Shown piece by piece: positions 9,362 to 17,920 of a DNA stretch of 64,000 nucleotides. The position numbers and the translations under genes are program-made. The stretch is taken from the NCBI GenBank assembly GCA_028289065.1, contig JAQGHA010000010.1, forward strand, positions 1 through 64,000, given 5' to 3'. The notes beneath the pieces are model-generated. The model made no database searches. It saw nothing but the letters and a program-made list of their open reading frames with translations, and was not told the origin of the DNA. Position 1 is the stretch's first letter, and the number at the start of each line of letters is the position of its first letter. The DNA is from Candidatus Saccharimonadota bacterium (GTDB lineage Bacteria; Patescibacteriota; Saccharimonadia; Saccharimonadales; Saccharimonadaceae).

Positions 9362-10378
9362 ATGGCTAAGACGAAGATTGCAATTAACGGTTTCGGTCGT
9401 ATTGGGCGAAGCGCATTTAAAATTGCATTTGACCGTGCAGATCTCGAAATTGTCGCTATAAACGACTTAACCGACACAAAGACGTTGGCATACCTTTTGC
9501 AACACGACAGTAACTACGGTTTGTACAAAAACAAAGTTGGTTTTGACGAGACCGGAATTATTGTTAATGACCACCATATTAAAATTACAGCTGAAAAAGA
9601 CCCAGCGGCTTTACCTTGGGCTGAGCTTGAAGTCGACTTGGTTATTGAATCAACTGGCCGTTTCACTGAAAAAGAAACTGCTGAACTTCATATCAAAGCT
9701 GGTGCGAAGCGCGTTGTAATTAGCGGTCCATCAAAGAGCGAAGGTGTTGATACTATCGTACTTGGTGCTAACGAAGACAAAATTGAAGGTGCTAGCCATG
9801 TTATTAGTAACGCGAGCTGTACAACTAACTCACTGGGTGCGGTTATGGCTGTGCTTGATGCTGAATTTGGTATTCAAAAGTCACTACTTACAACTGTTCA
9901 CAGTTACACCGCTAGCCAAGCTTTACAAGATGCTCCAGCAAAGGACCTTCGTGAAGGCCGTAACGCAGCTGAAAACATCGTTCCAACCACAACTGGTGCG
10001 GCAATTGCTGTTACCAAAACTTTGCCACAACTTGCTGGTAAGTTTGACGGTTTGAGCATTCGTGTTCCAACCCCAGTCGTTTCACTAAGTGACGTAACGG
10101 TTTTGTTCGAACGAGATGTCACCGTTGAAGAAATTAACAATGCTTTCAAGAAAGCTGCTTCTGAACCTTACTACCAAGGTATCTTGGGCGTAAGCGACGA
10201 GCCACTCGTTAGTCGTGATTACATTGGCAACAGCCACTCAGGCGTTGTTGACTTGGCGCTTACAAAAGTTGTTGGTGGAAACCTTGCAAAAGTTATGGTT
10301 TGGTACGACAACGAATGGGGTTACTCAAACCGTTTAGTCGAACTTGTTGCTGATATTGGAAAAACCTTGAACAAATAG
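9362..10378 (+). CDS. gap: Glyceraldehyde-3-phosphate dehydrogenase
   Basis: Glycolytic oxidation of glyceraldehyde 3-phosphate with NAD(P). At 338 residues it is normal in length. The NAD-binding GFGRIG is at 10-15, catalytic Cys153 in ASCTTNSLGA and catalytic His180 in TTVHSYTASQ. Most bacterial enzymes have SYTNDQ or SYTGDQ at the last position. I chose the ATG at 9362 rather than an in-frame GTG at 9350, because AGAAGGAG ends at 9350 at good spacing to the ATG. A TATAAT at about 9313 gives a true leader, unlike its divergent neighbour rel. It precedes the pentose-phosphate operon, which has its own promoter. Confidence 0.97.
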   Translation: MAKTKIAINGFGRIGRSAFKIAFDRADLEIVAINDLTDTKTLAYLLQHDSNYGLYKNKVGFDETGIIVNDHHIKITAEKDPAALPWAELEVDLVIESTGRFTEKETAELHIKAGAKRVVISGPSKSEGVDTIVLGANEDKIEGASHVISNASCTTNSLGAVMAVLDAEFGIQKSLLTTVHSYTASQALQDAPAKDLREGRNAAENIVPTTTGAAIAVTKTLPQLAGKFDGLSIRVPTPVVSLSDVTVLFERDVTVEEINNAFKKAASEPYYQGILGVSDEPLVSRDYIGNSHSGVVDLALTKVVGGNLAKVMVWYDNEWGYSNRLVELVADIGKTLNK

Positions 10379-10396
10379 TAGTAAAGTACTTATACT
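10367..10396 (+). promoter_or_regulatory. Promoter of the sugar-phosphate operon
   Basis: A -35 box TTGAAC (10367-10372), inside the last codons of gap, is followed after 18 bases by the -10 box TATACT (10391-10396). The rpiB ATG starts six bases later, so transcription should begin at the start codon itself and the rpiB message should be leaderless. Confidence 0.7.
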
Positions 10397-10402
10397 TACA
10401 TT

Positions 10403-10852
10403 ATGAAGATCTTTTTGGGCAGTGATCACAATGGCTTTCATCTAAAGGAAAAGCTATTCGCGTACCTTGCGAAGCATGGTTACGAGGTTGAAGACGTTGG
10501 TGACCGTGAACCGGACCCAGCGGACGACTTTCCTGATTTTGCGCAAGCCGCTGCTCTTAAAGTTCTTGGCGAAGAAGGCGACTCTCGGGCAATTTTGCTG
10601 TGTGGTGGTGGCCAAGGTATGGCGATGGCGGCTAACCGCTTCAAGGGCATACGTGCTAGTGTGGTGTGGGATGCATTTGAAGCTAAAATGACCCGAAACG
10701 ACAACGACAGTAACGTGCTCTGTATTCCATCACGGATTTTTGATGAAACCGATGATACTGCTTGGCAAGGGGTAGTAGAAACTTGGCTTAACACACCGTA
10801 CGCTGATGCCCCTCGGTATAGGCGCCGCAATGCGCAGTTAGACGAGTTGTAG
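10403..10852 (+). CDS. rpiB: RpiB/LacAB-family sugar-phosphate isomerase
   Basis: By family, this interconverts ribose 5-phosphate and ribulose 5-phosphate. It has 149 residues, the standard length. SDHNG (7-11) and the catalytic-base Cys67 in ILLCGGGQGM are present. However, the ring-opening His of E. coli RpiB (His99 in SRQHNDTN) aligns with Asp100 in TRNDNDSN here. Either Asp replaces it or the substrate differs. It is first in an operon whose genes are separated by 0-10 bases or overlap. The following epimerase supports a pentose-phosphate role. Confidence 0.88.
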   Translation: MKIFLGSDHNGFHLKEKLFAYLAKHGYEVEDVGDREPDPADDFPDFAQAAALKVLGEEGDSRAILLCGGGQGMAMAANRFKGIRASVVWDAFEAKMTRNDNDSNVLCIPSRIFDETDDTAWQGVVETWLNTPYADAPRYRRRNAQLDEL

Positions 10853-10853
10853 T

Positions 10854-11498
10854 ATGGCTGTAGTTGTACCGACCATAATGGTAGAAACTGTTGAACAGTT
10901 CAAAGAAGCCTCGGAACGAGTGGCTCCGTTTGCACGGCGCATCCACATCGACATTAGCGACGGCGAGTTTGCTCCAACTTTCTTGCTTCCAGAATCACAG
11001 CTGTATTGGCCAAGTGAGTGGGAAATAGACATACACGCTATGGTAGCGCGTCCATCTGAACATTTAGAACAACTGATTGCCTTAAAACCAAGCCTCATTA
11101 TTATTCACTCGGAAGTAACTGAAAATATTGTTGAACTGATTGGACAAATTAAAGAAGCTGGTATTAAAGCAGGGTTAGCTTTATTAAAAACAACCGTTCC
11201 AGCAACTATTGCTGATGCTATCAAAATTGCCGACCATATTATGATATTTTCTGGTGATTTAGGTAAATTTGGTGGTACGGCTAGTATGATGCAGCTTGAA
11301 AAAGTCCGTTTGGTACAGGGTATTAACCCACAAGCAGAAATTGGTTGGGATGGGGGAGTAAATATTGAGAACGCCTATACGTTATCGCAAGGTGGGGTAG
11401 ACGTCCTTAATACTGGCGGAGTCATTGCAACGGCCGAAAACCCAGCTGTGACCTACCAGACATTGGTAAGAGAAATTAATAAACACGGAGTAATATAG
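10854..11498 (+). CDS. rpe: Ribulose-phosphate 3-epimerase family protein
   Basis: A TIM-barrel epimerase that interconverts ribulose 5-phosphate and xylulose 5-phosphate. 214 residues. The metal ligands and acid/base pair of the family can be placed: His31 and Asp33 in HIDISDG, His61 in DIHAM and Asp166 in GWDGGVN. The sequence is diverged: DIHAMV stands for the usual DxHLMV, and the phosphate-binding end is unusual. The start is one base after the rpiB stop. Hexulose-phosphate epimerases of the same fold remain possible, but transketolase next door favours Rpe. Confidence 0.85.
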   Translation: MAVVVPTIMVETVEQFKEASERVAPFARRIHIDISDGEFAPTFLLPESQLYWPSEWEIDIHAMVARPSEHLEQLIALKPSLIIIHSEVTENIVELIGQIKEAGIKAGLALLKTTVPATIADAIKIADHIMIFSGDLGKFGGTASMMQLEKVRLVQGINPQAEIGWDGGVNIENAYTLSQGGVDVLNTGGVIATAENPAVTYQTLVREINKHGVI

Positions 11499-11499
11499 G

Positions 11500-12363
11500 G
11501 TGGTTAAATTAACAATTCCTCAAATCGAACAAAAGGCGACTGAAATTCGTCGTGATATTATTCGCATGCTTGCCGCAGCTGGTAGCGGGCACAGTGCTGG
11601 GCCTTTGGGCCTGTCTGATATTTTTGCAGCCTTATACTTCAACGTAATGAACATTCGTCCGGAAGAGCCTGAATGGGCTGACCGTGATGTATTCTTCTTG
11701 AGTAACGGCCACTGTGTGCCAGTACAATATGCCACAATGGCAGAGGCTGGATACTTTCCGGTTGAAGAATTGTTAACACTTCGTAAATTTGGTAGCCGTT
11801 TACAAGGTCACCCTGAACGTGAAAAACTACCCGGCTTAGAAAATACCAGCGGTCCATTAGGGAGTGGTTTATCGCAAGCATCTGGGTATGCCTATAGCTT
11901 ACAGTACCTAGACGAAAACCCACGCCGGTTTGTATACGTCGTTATGGGCGACGGTGAACTGAATGAAGGAAATATTTGGGAAGCGGCAATGTTTGCTGGT
12001 AAGTATAAATTGTCTCAGCTAGTTGCTTTTGTCGACCGTAACAACATTCAAATTGACGGTACCACTGAAGACGTGATGCCACTCGAAGACCTAAAGGGTA
12101 AATGGGAATCATTTGGTTGGCACGTGGTTGAAATTGATGGACATAATATTACTAGTATTATTGATGCTACTAGCCAAGCCCGAGCCATTACTAACCGTCC
12201 AACTGTAATTATTGCTCATACCATTCCCGGTAAGGGCGTGGATTTCATGGAGTATAACTACAAATGGCACGGTATGCCACCAAATGCCGAACAAGCAAAA
12301 GAAGCCTTGGAAGATTTGCGAACCCTCGGTGGCCAAATTACTCACGAAGGAGCTGGTGTATGA
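11500..12363 (+). CDS. Transketolase, N-terminal (thiamine-diphosphate) subunit
   Basis: The first half of a split transketolase, 287 residues, carrying the pyrophosphate-binding domain. The thiamine-diphosphate motif is GDGELNEG at 150-157 ending in NN (181-182). Substrate and cofactor histidines are His31 (GSGHSAGP), His71 (SNGHC) and His104 (GHPE). Starts with GTG one base after the rpe stop. It ends in an ATGA overlap with the second half, which ensures equal synthesis. Together they move two-carbon units between pentose, triose and hexose phosphates. Confidence 0.93.
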   Translation: MVKLTIPQIEQKATEIRRDIIRMLAAAGSGHSAGPLGLSDIFAALYFNVMNIRPEEPEWADRDVFFLSNGHCVPVQYATMAEAGYFPVEELLTLRKFGSRLQGHPEREKLPGLENTSGPLGSGLSQASGYAYSLQYLDENPRRFVYVVMGDGELNEGNIWEAAMFAGKYKLSQLVAFVDRNNIQIDGTTEDVMPLEDLKGKWESFGWHVVEIDGHNITSIIDATSQARAITNRPTVIIAHTIPGKGVDFMEYNYKWHGMPPNAEQAKEALEDLRTLGGQITHEGAGV

Positions 12364-13355
12364 GTTATCCATTAAACCCTGATTTATATTCTGACGACGT
12401 TAAATACGAACCTATTCGTGCTGGTTTTGGCCGTGGCCTTAAAGCTGCCGGCGAAGTTAACGAGAACATCGTTGCGCTGTGTGCTGACTTAACCGAAAGC
12501 ACTCAAATGCACTTATTCCGCGATGCATTTCCAAAGCGATTTATTGAAGTGGGTATTGCTGAACAAAACCTTGTAACAGTAGCGAGTGGTTTAGCCCGCG
12601 CTGGTAAAATTCCATTTACTAGTAGTTATGCTGCCTTTAGCCCAGGCCGAAACTGGGAGCAAATTCGCACAACCGTAACATTGAATAACCAACCGGTTAA
12701 AATCGTTGGTTCACACGCCGGTGTGAGTGTAGGACCCGATGGTGCGACCCACCAAATGCTGGAAGACATTGCCCTTATGCGCGTACTTCCTAACATGGTT
12801 GTAGTTGCGCCTGGTGATAGCATTGAGGCTGAAAAGGCTACAAGGGCTATTGCTGAAAATGGTAAGCCTAGCTACATACGATTAGCTCGTGAAAAAACAC
12901 CAATTTTTAGTACTGAAGAATCACCATTTGAAATAGGTAAAGCGTATGTATTGAAGGAAGGTAACGATGTTACTTTGCTAGGCACCGGAGCTTTAACATA
13001 CGAATTGTTGAAAGCAGCCAAGCTGCTTGAAGAGCATGGTATCGATGCTGAAGTTATTCACGTGCCAACTATTAAACCACTTGATCGTGAAGCTATTTTG
13101 AAAAGTGCCCGAAAAACCGGGCGAGTTGTTTCAGCCGAGGAAGCCCAAGTCGCTGGTGGATTCGGGGGATCAATCGCCGAACTGTTATCCGAAGCCTTGC
13201 CAACACCACTGAAGCGTATTGGTATGTACGACCGCTTCGGAGAGTCAGGAGCACCGGCTGAGCTTATGGAGCACTTCGGTCTGAGCGGAAACAAGATAGC
13301 GCCTGAAGTTAAGACGTGGATTGAACACACTGCTAAATATCATCAAGAGTTTTAA
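12360..13355 (+). CDS. Transketolase, C-terminal (pyrimidine-binding) subunit
   Basis: The second half of the split transketolase, 331 residues. The catalytic glutamate that activates thiamine diphosphate is Glu68 in EVGIAEQN. The Pyr domain (about 15-185) and the C-terminal domain (about 200-325, with IKPLDREAI and EEAQVAGGFGG) are in the normal order. I chose the ATG inside the end of the previous gene (ATGA overlap). A longer open frame upstream overlaps that gene and does not look like transketolase. 1-Deoxyxylulose-5-phosphate synthase is a distant relative, but it is not split in this way. Confidence 0.93.
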   Translation: MSYPLNPDLYSDDVKYEPIRAGFGRGLKAAGEVNENIVALCADLTESTQMHLFRDAFPKRFIEVGIAEQNLVTVASGLARAGKIPFTSSYAAFSPGRNWEQIRTTVTLNNQPVKIVGSHAGVSVGPDGATHQMLEDIALMRVLPNMVVVAPGDSIEAEKATRAIAENGKPSYIRLAREKTPIFSTEESPFEIGKAYVLKEGNDVTLLGTGALTYELLKAAKLLEEHGIDAEVIHVPTIKPLDREAILKSARKTGRVVSAEEAQVAGGFGGSIAELLSEALPTPLKRIGMYDRFGESGAPAELMEHFGLSGNKIAPEVKTWIEHTAKYHQEF

Positions 13356-13365
13356 AGGGGGAAAT

Positions 13366-14277
13366 ATGGGATTAACAATTAGCGAAATTCGGGACAATAC
13401 ATTAAGAGCTCGTCATTTGATGCAACGAAGCCGTCAGCAGCACTTTGCTGTTGGTGCGTTTAACATCGACAACCAAGAAACACTCATCGGGATTGCTCGT
13501 GCCGCACAAAAATTAAATGCACCAGTATTAGTAGAGGTCAGTGATGGTGAAGTGAAGGCGCTAGGGCTTGATAACCTACGCGACTTAGTCGACAACTACA
13601 AGCGCGAATATGGTATTGAAATGTATATCAACCTTGACCACAGCCCAACAGTCGAAGATTGTAAAAAAGCGATTGACGCTGGTTATGAATTTATCCACAT
13701 TGATATTTCACAAGCAAACCATGATGCAACCGAAGAAGAAATTATCGCTAAAACTAAAGAAGTTGTTGAATACGCCAAATTTACTGGTGCTTTAGTTGAG
13801 AGTGAGCCACATTATTTCGGTGGAAGTAGCAACGTTCACACCGAAGGTATTGATTACGAAGAAATCAAAAAAACATTTTCGACTCCGGAAAGCGCTAAGG
13901 CGTTTGTAGAAGCAACCGGTATTGATACTTTTGCAGCTGCCGTCGGTAACCTACACGGTAAATACCCTGTACCAAAGGAAATTGACCTTGAATTGTTGCA
14001 ACGAATTCGCGATGCAATACCATGCCAAATCAGCCTTCATGGTGGTAGCGGTACGCCTGCTCACTTCTTCGAAGATGCGGCTAAAATTGGGGTTAGCAAG
14101 GTGAATATAAACAGCGACATGCGCTATGCTTTCCGAACAACAATTGAAGAAGAACTGAAACAGCACCCAGATGAATTTGCCGTTGTGAAATTGATGGACA
14201 AAGTTAAAGATGCCATTCAAGCAGTTGTTGAAGACAAAATTGCTGGCTTTGGTAGTGCTGGAAAGGCAGTTGTCTAG
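13366..14277 (+). CDS. fba: Fructose-bisphosphate aldolase, class II
   Basis: A zinc-dependent aldolase joining or splitting triose phosphates and fructose 1,6-bisphosphate. 303 residues. Expected metal and catalytic residues are visible: Asp91 and His92 in NLDHS, the histidines of GNLHG and LHGGSG, and the phosphate-binding NINSDMR. The usual GTSHG reads GNLHG. The start is set by AAAGGGGG five bases upstream; an in-frame upstream start would lie inside the transketolase gene. Tagatose-bisphosphate aldolase is the main alternative. Confidence 0.93.
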   Translation: MGLTISEIRDNTLRARHLMQRSRQQHFAVGAFNIDNQETLIGIARAAQKLNAPVLVEVSDGEVKALGLDNLRDLVDNYKREYGIEMYINLDHSPTVEDCKKAIDAGYEFIHIDISQANHDATEEEIIAKTKEVVEYAKFTGALVESEPHYFGGSSNVHTEGIDYEEIKKTFSTPESAKAFVEATGIDTFAAAVGNLHGKYPVPKEIDLELLQRIRDAIPCQISLHGGSGTPAHFFEDAAKIGVSKVNINSDMRYAFRTTIEEELKQHPDEFAVVKLMDKVKDAIQAVVEDKIAGFGSAGKAVV

Positions 14278-14280
14278 CAC

Positions 14281-15246
14281 ATGACCCTTCCGACTATCGT
14301 TACTATTGGCAAAGCTACTCAGGATGTATTTTTGAAAAGTACTGATGCCTTTACTGAACTTGTTCATAAAGGCGTAAAATACGAACAACTTCCAGTTGGT
14401 CAAAAGCTTGATTTAGATGAAGTAATTTTTGCTACCGGTGGAAATGTTACCAACGCAGCAGTTACCTTTGCTCGTCAAGGGATCCATAGTAAATATGCCT
14501 GGTGTCTTGGTAATGATGTCGCGAGTGAAGGAATTTTAGCCAGTCTTGATAAAGAAGGCGTAGATACTTCACATGTATTTCAAAGTAACGCTTTTCGAGC
14601 CAGTTACTCAACGGTCATCATGTTAAGCGGCGGTGAACGAACTATTTTAAATTACAAAGGTTCAATGCCAACCGCTGCTGACCATGAACTCAATTTGTCG
14701 GTCATTGAGGAGGGTGATTGGATTTACATATCTTCACTTGGTGATATGGAATTGCTTGAACGAATTATATCTCGGGCTGCTGAGCACGGTGTAAAAGTGA
14801 TGCTGAACCCAGCCGGTGTGGAATTGAAAAACCCAGATAAACTTCGTGCTCTTTTGGAAGACGTAGAAGTGTTGACGGTCAATAAAGAAGAAGCTCAGAT
14901 GATCGTAGAAGGCCAGACAATTGAAGAACTTGCGCGACATGGCCACTCATATTGCCCAGTAGTAATTGTTTCAGACGGTCCAAACGGGGCTGTTGCTACC
15001 GATGGCAAAACGATTATTGCTGCTGGTATGTACGAAGATGTGCCAGTTGTTGATAGGACTGGTGGAGGTGATGCTTTCGGTTCAGGTTTCTTGGCATATT
15101 ATGCTCAAGGACACTCCCTGAAAGACTCGATTATATTTGCCAGTGCTAACTCAACATCAGTTGTACAGAAAATTGGCGCAAAGGATGGAATATTACATAA
15201 AGGCACCGTATTACATGACATGCCATTGACAGAGAAGGAGTTTTAA
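14281..15246 (+). CDS. PfkB-family carbohydrate kinase
   Basis: A ribokinase-fold sugar kinase, 321 residues. The N-terminal sugar site has GGNVTNAAVTFARQG (about 54-68). The C-terminal PfkB signature DRTGGGDAFGSGF starts at 258 with catalytic Asp264. It lies three bases after fba, so 6-phosphofructokinase or 1-phosphofructokinase activity is plausible. That would matter because many CPR bacteria lack a classical phosphofructokinase. Ribokinase or nucleoside kinase activity is equally compatible with the sequence, and would also fit a pentose operon. Confidence 0.88.
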   Translation: MTLPTIVTIGKATQDVFLKSTDAFTELVHKGVKYEQLPVGQKLDLDEVIFATGGNVTNAAVTFARQGIHSKYAWCLGNDVASEGILASLDKEGVDTSHVFQSNAFRASYSTVIMLSGGERTILNYKGSMPTAADHELNLSVIEEGDWIYISSLGDMELLERIISRAAEHGVKVMLNPAGVELKNPDKLRALLEDVEVLTVNKEEAQMIVEGQTIEELARHGHSYCPVVIVSDGPNGAVATDGKTIIAAGMYEDVPVVDRTGGGDAFGSGFLAYYAQGHSLKDSIIFASANSTSVVQKIGAKDGILHKGTVLHDMPLTEKEF

Positions 15247-15247
15247 T

Positions 15248-17239
15248 ATGTCAAAGTTTTTAAGAGATTTGCTGGATGCTGAAGAGCCAACCTTTACACA
15301 GTCTATTAGGCAATTAGAAGAAGTGAGCGGTCGCACTGGTGCTGATGCGAAATTAATAGGTGATATTACTGCCATGGCGCATGAAAACATTCGCCAAATG
15401 GGGCTCAACCCAGCCGCTTCGACTGGTGAAGAAGTTTATAATGGGCTCATTGCTCGTGTTGAACAAGACATTAAGCGCTTGACTAAAATTATTGGTGCAA
15501 ACGAAGATGATGATGTTCGCCACTTAGTTCCGTATATGATTAATGCTGCTAATAGTGTTAAATTCAACCGCAAGGTATTTGTTATTAAGCGCGATAAAGC
15601 CAAAGAGTTGCTTCGCATTATGCCACCGAAGCAATTAATGGAAAAACTTGGCTACGCTACTGTTGATGAAATGATTGCCGGTGAAGACTTTGATGAAATT
15701 TACACAGCCCTACGTTTTTCTGAAGGCCCAGAATGGCTGACTAAGTACAACGAACTTTTCAAAACAGTTACTCCTCACGACTACGAAGAGCGTGACCTGA
15801 GAATTGTGCAAATGGACCACGATAAATACGTTGACCTTGCGGCTCATTTTGTTCAAAAGAAACTTCATAACGTTACCCACACTAAAGAAATGGGTATTAT
15901 CGTTGTGGTGCCGATGCATGCTAAAACGATGCGTGGTTTGGTGCTAAAAACTTTGCCACTCTTATTCCACTACATGAATGAAGTGAAGTTGTATTCAACC
16001 TTCTTTAAATTAAAGAGTGCTAAACCGCACTTTGGTGAAACAGTTGTTAATACACTCATTGCCGACCCGGGAAGCGGCACACAGCTTGTCGGTAAAAATA
16101 TACACTGGCGGGTTATTCAACGTTACCTTGGAAAGCACAAAGAAGATTCGGTTGATAAGATCGCTTTCGAGCCACACGTTCAGCCTGAGGACCTTCACTG
16201 GCGCCGTGCTGAGGACTTATTGTTCGAAATTGACCCAGAGCTTGAGTTCTGGAAAGACCGCGACTACGTGGCTTTAAACTACGATGGTTTCCCGGTTGCT
16301 TTTAACTTGTTTGACGTCAGCTTTGCTTACTCAAATAGAGAATCGTACGAAGCTCGTTATGCGTACCACTTCCGTGAAAGCCTATGGAATGAGATTTTTG
16401 TCCGTTACTTAGGTTTTAAAAACTTGGCAGCTCAAGTACTCGAACAACTTGATAATGAAATGATCGCTCCTGAGCGCTTGCCGCTGATTAAGCAAAAGAC
16501 CAGTCGTGGTGCAGCCATGAAACGACTTGAGCAAAAGAACCACCTTGAAGTACGTAAGCGCCTTATTGCCGCTGCCGAAAACCGCCTGGTTGGTGTAGTT
16601 GAAGAGTTTGAACAAGTCTTCAGTATGTTAGCTCAATATGACAAAACCGTCACCATCTTCGGATCTGCCCGTAAAGCTCAAAACGATGACGTGACAATGG
16701 GTGCTTATGATATTGCCGCCCGTTTGGCGCACAAAGGCTATGCAGTTGTAACGGGTGGTGGTCATGGTGTTATGGAAGCGGCCAACCGTGGGGCATATGA
16801 AGCTGGTGGTGATTCGATTGGATTAAATATTTTACTCCCAACCGAACAAACACCAAATGAATATACAACCCAGGCTTTCCAATTTAACCACTTCTTTGGG
16901 CGAAAAGTGGCGATGACCTTAGACGCCAGTGCGTACATTTACTACCCAGGTGGTTTTGGTACTTTTGACGAGTTATTTGAAATTCTTGCCTTAATTCAAA
17001 CCGGTAAGATTCACGAAAAACCAGTTATTCTTGTTGGTAGCGATTTCTGGCGACCATTTGATGCGGTGATTCGTCAGGTGTTACTTGATAGGTATAAAAC
17101 AATTAACGACGATGACCTAGAATTGTACCAAATTTTCGATAACTACGACGACATCGTGGCATATATTCAAGAGGCTGAAAAGAAAGATCTTAAATATAGC
17201 AAAACCAGTGTGTATCATAAGCAACTGGGAACCGAATAA
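15248..17239 (+). CDS. LOG-family phosphoribohydrolase fused to a large unknown N-terminal region
   Basis: 663 residues. From residue 469 the chain is a LOG/lysine-decarboxylase-like Rossmann domain: TIFGSAR, VVTGGGHGVMEAAN, GRK (551-553) and the diagnostic PGGFGTFDE (568-576). LOG enzymes split nucleoside 5'-monophosphates into base and ribose 5-phosphate. Typical LOG proteins have about 180-250 residues. Here 468 residues that I do not recognise precede the domain: charged, mostly helical, with LPLLFHYMNEVKLYSTFFKL and a Trp-rich stretch near 295-345, and no transmembrane segment. It is the last gene of the pentose-phosphate operon, starting one base after the kinase. I infer that it feeds ribose 5-phosphate from nucleotides into the pathway; the N-terminal region may be regulatory, as in the E. 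coli nucleosidase PpnN, though I see no likeness to it. Confidence 0.85.
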   Translation: MSKFLRDLLDAEEPTFTQSIRQLEEVSGRTGADAKLIGDITAMAHENIRQMGLNPAASTGEEVYNGLIARVEQDIKRLTKIIGANEDDDVRHLVPYMINAANSVKFNRKVFVIKRDKAKELLRIMPPKQLMEKLGYATVDEMIAGEDFDEIYTALRFSEGPEWLTKYNELFKTVTPHDYEERDLRIVQMDHDKYVDLAAHFVQKKLHNVTHTKEMGIIVVVPMHAKTMRGLVLKTLPLLFHYMNEVKLYSTFFKLKSAKPHFGETVVNTLIADPGSGTQLVGKNIHWRVIQRYLGKHKEDSVDKIAFEPHVQPEDLHWRRAEDLLFEIDPELEFWKDRDYVALNYDGFPVAFNLFDVSFAYSNRESYEARYAYHFRESLWNEIFVRYLGFKNLAAQVLEQLDNEMIAPERLPLIKQKTSRGAAMKRLEQKNHLEVRKRLIAAAENRLVGVVEEFEQVFSMLAQYDKTVTIFGSARKAQNDDVTMGAYDIAARLAHKGYAVVTGGGHGVMEAANRGAYEAGGDSIGLNILLPTEQTPNEYTTQAFQFNHFFGRKVAMTLDASAYIYYPGGFGTFDELFEILALIQTGKIHEKPVILVGSDFWRPFDAVIRQVLLDRYKTINDDDLELYQIFDNYDDIVAYIQEAEKKDLKYSKTSVYHKQLGTE

Positions 17240-17241
17240 GC

Positions 17242-17270
17242 TTTACATTTCAGGGCATGGTGTATATGCT
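17242..17270 (+). promoter_or_regulatory. Promoter of the membrane-anchored protein gene
   Basis: -35 TTTACA (17242-17247), 17-base spacer, -10 TATGCT (17265-17270). Transcription would begin near 17277, giving a leader of about 20 bases that contains a GAGGT ribosome site at 17289-17293. Confidence 0.6.
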
Positions 17271-17297
17271 TAAAACAACTAAACTTGCGAGGTAGTG

Positions 17298-17882
17298 ATG
17301 GTACAAACGAACGGCAGAAAAAAGCTCATTATAGCTTCGGCTGTAGTAGCGGCTGTGTTGCTTATTGTCGTGGCGATTGTGGTCATAAAAAACCTGTCTG
17401 CCGACACTCCAACTGAATCAACGACGACTTCTAAAAAAGATACACCGGCTATTTCTGAAGACAGTAACAGCACCGACACGGCACCAACTGTTGAACCAGA
17501 AACGACTACCCCAGAAACCACCGTCGATCCTGCCCAGACTGCCACTGTGACAATTGAGCCAATGGCGATTACAGCAGCGTATGTTAAAGGCATTGGTGGT
17601 TTTGACTACCAAGTGTCACGAACTCCTAGCGGTACAAAATACGTTGAATTTAGCTCTGAGAAACTCGTTGGGACTAAATGTACCAATGACAAAGGGCCGT
17701 TCGCTTCAATAATTGAGAGCCCAACGAGCGATGAAAGCACGACGCTTGCAAAGAAAACGACTGTTGATAAAACGGATTACGGTCTGTCGCTGGCCGATGC
17801 AACTTGTACCAGCGATGCTGAGCTTCTGAAGCAGTACCAAGATGCATTTTCAAGCGCCTTTAGCCTCCTGAAAAAAATGTAG
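17298..17882 (+). CDS. Membrane-anchored extracytoplasmic protein, unknown
   Basis: 194 residues, not recognised. After the basic GRKK, residues 10-32 are one transmembrane segment. About 35-88 is a low-complexity Thr/Pro/Glu/Ser linker of the kind that spans a cell wall, and about 95-190 is a small folded domain with two cysteines (CTNDKG and ATCTSD) that could form a disulfide outside the cell. The ATG is preferred over the GTG three bases earlier because of its spacing from GAGGT. It has its own promoter and sits alone between the sugar-phosphate operon and uvrB. Confidence 0.7.
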   Translation: MVQTNGRKKLIIASAVVAAVLLIVVAIVVIKNLSADTPTESTTTSKKDTPAISEDSNSTDTAPTVEPETTTPETTVDPAQTATVTIEPMAITAAYVKGIGGFDYQVSRTPSGTKYVEFSSEKLVGTKCTNDKGPFASIIESPTSDESTTLAKKTTVDKTDYGLSLADATCTSDAELLKQYQDAFSSAFSLLKKM

Positions 17883-17920
17883 TACTTCAAAAATTGACCA
17901 ACTCGCTTATAATAAGTAGG

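Noticed and set aside
12264-12359. Longer N-terminus of the second transketolase half
   Set aside because: It would overlap the first half by almost 100 bases; the ATGA-coupled start gives the family N-terminus.
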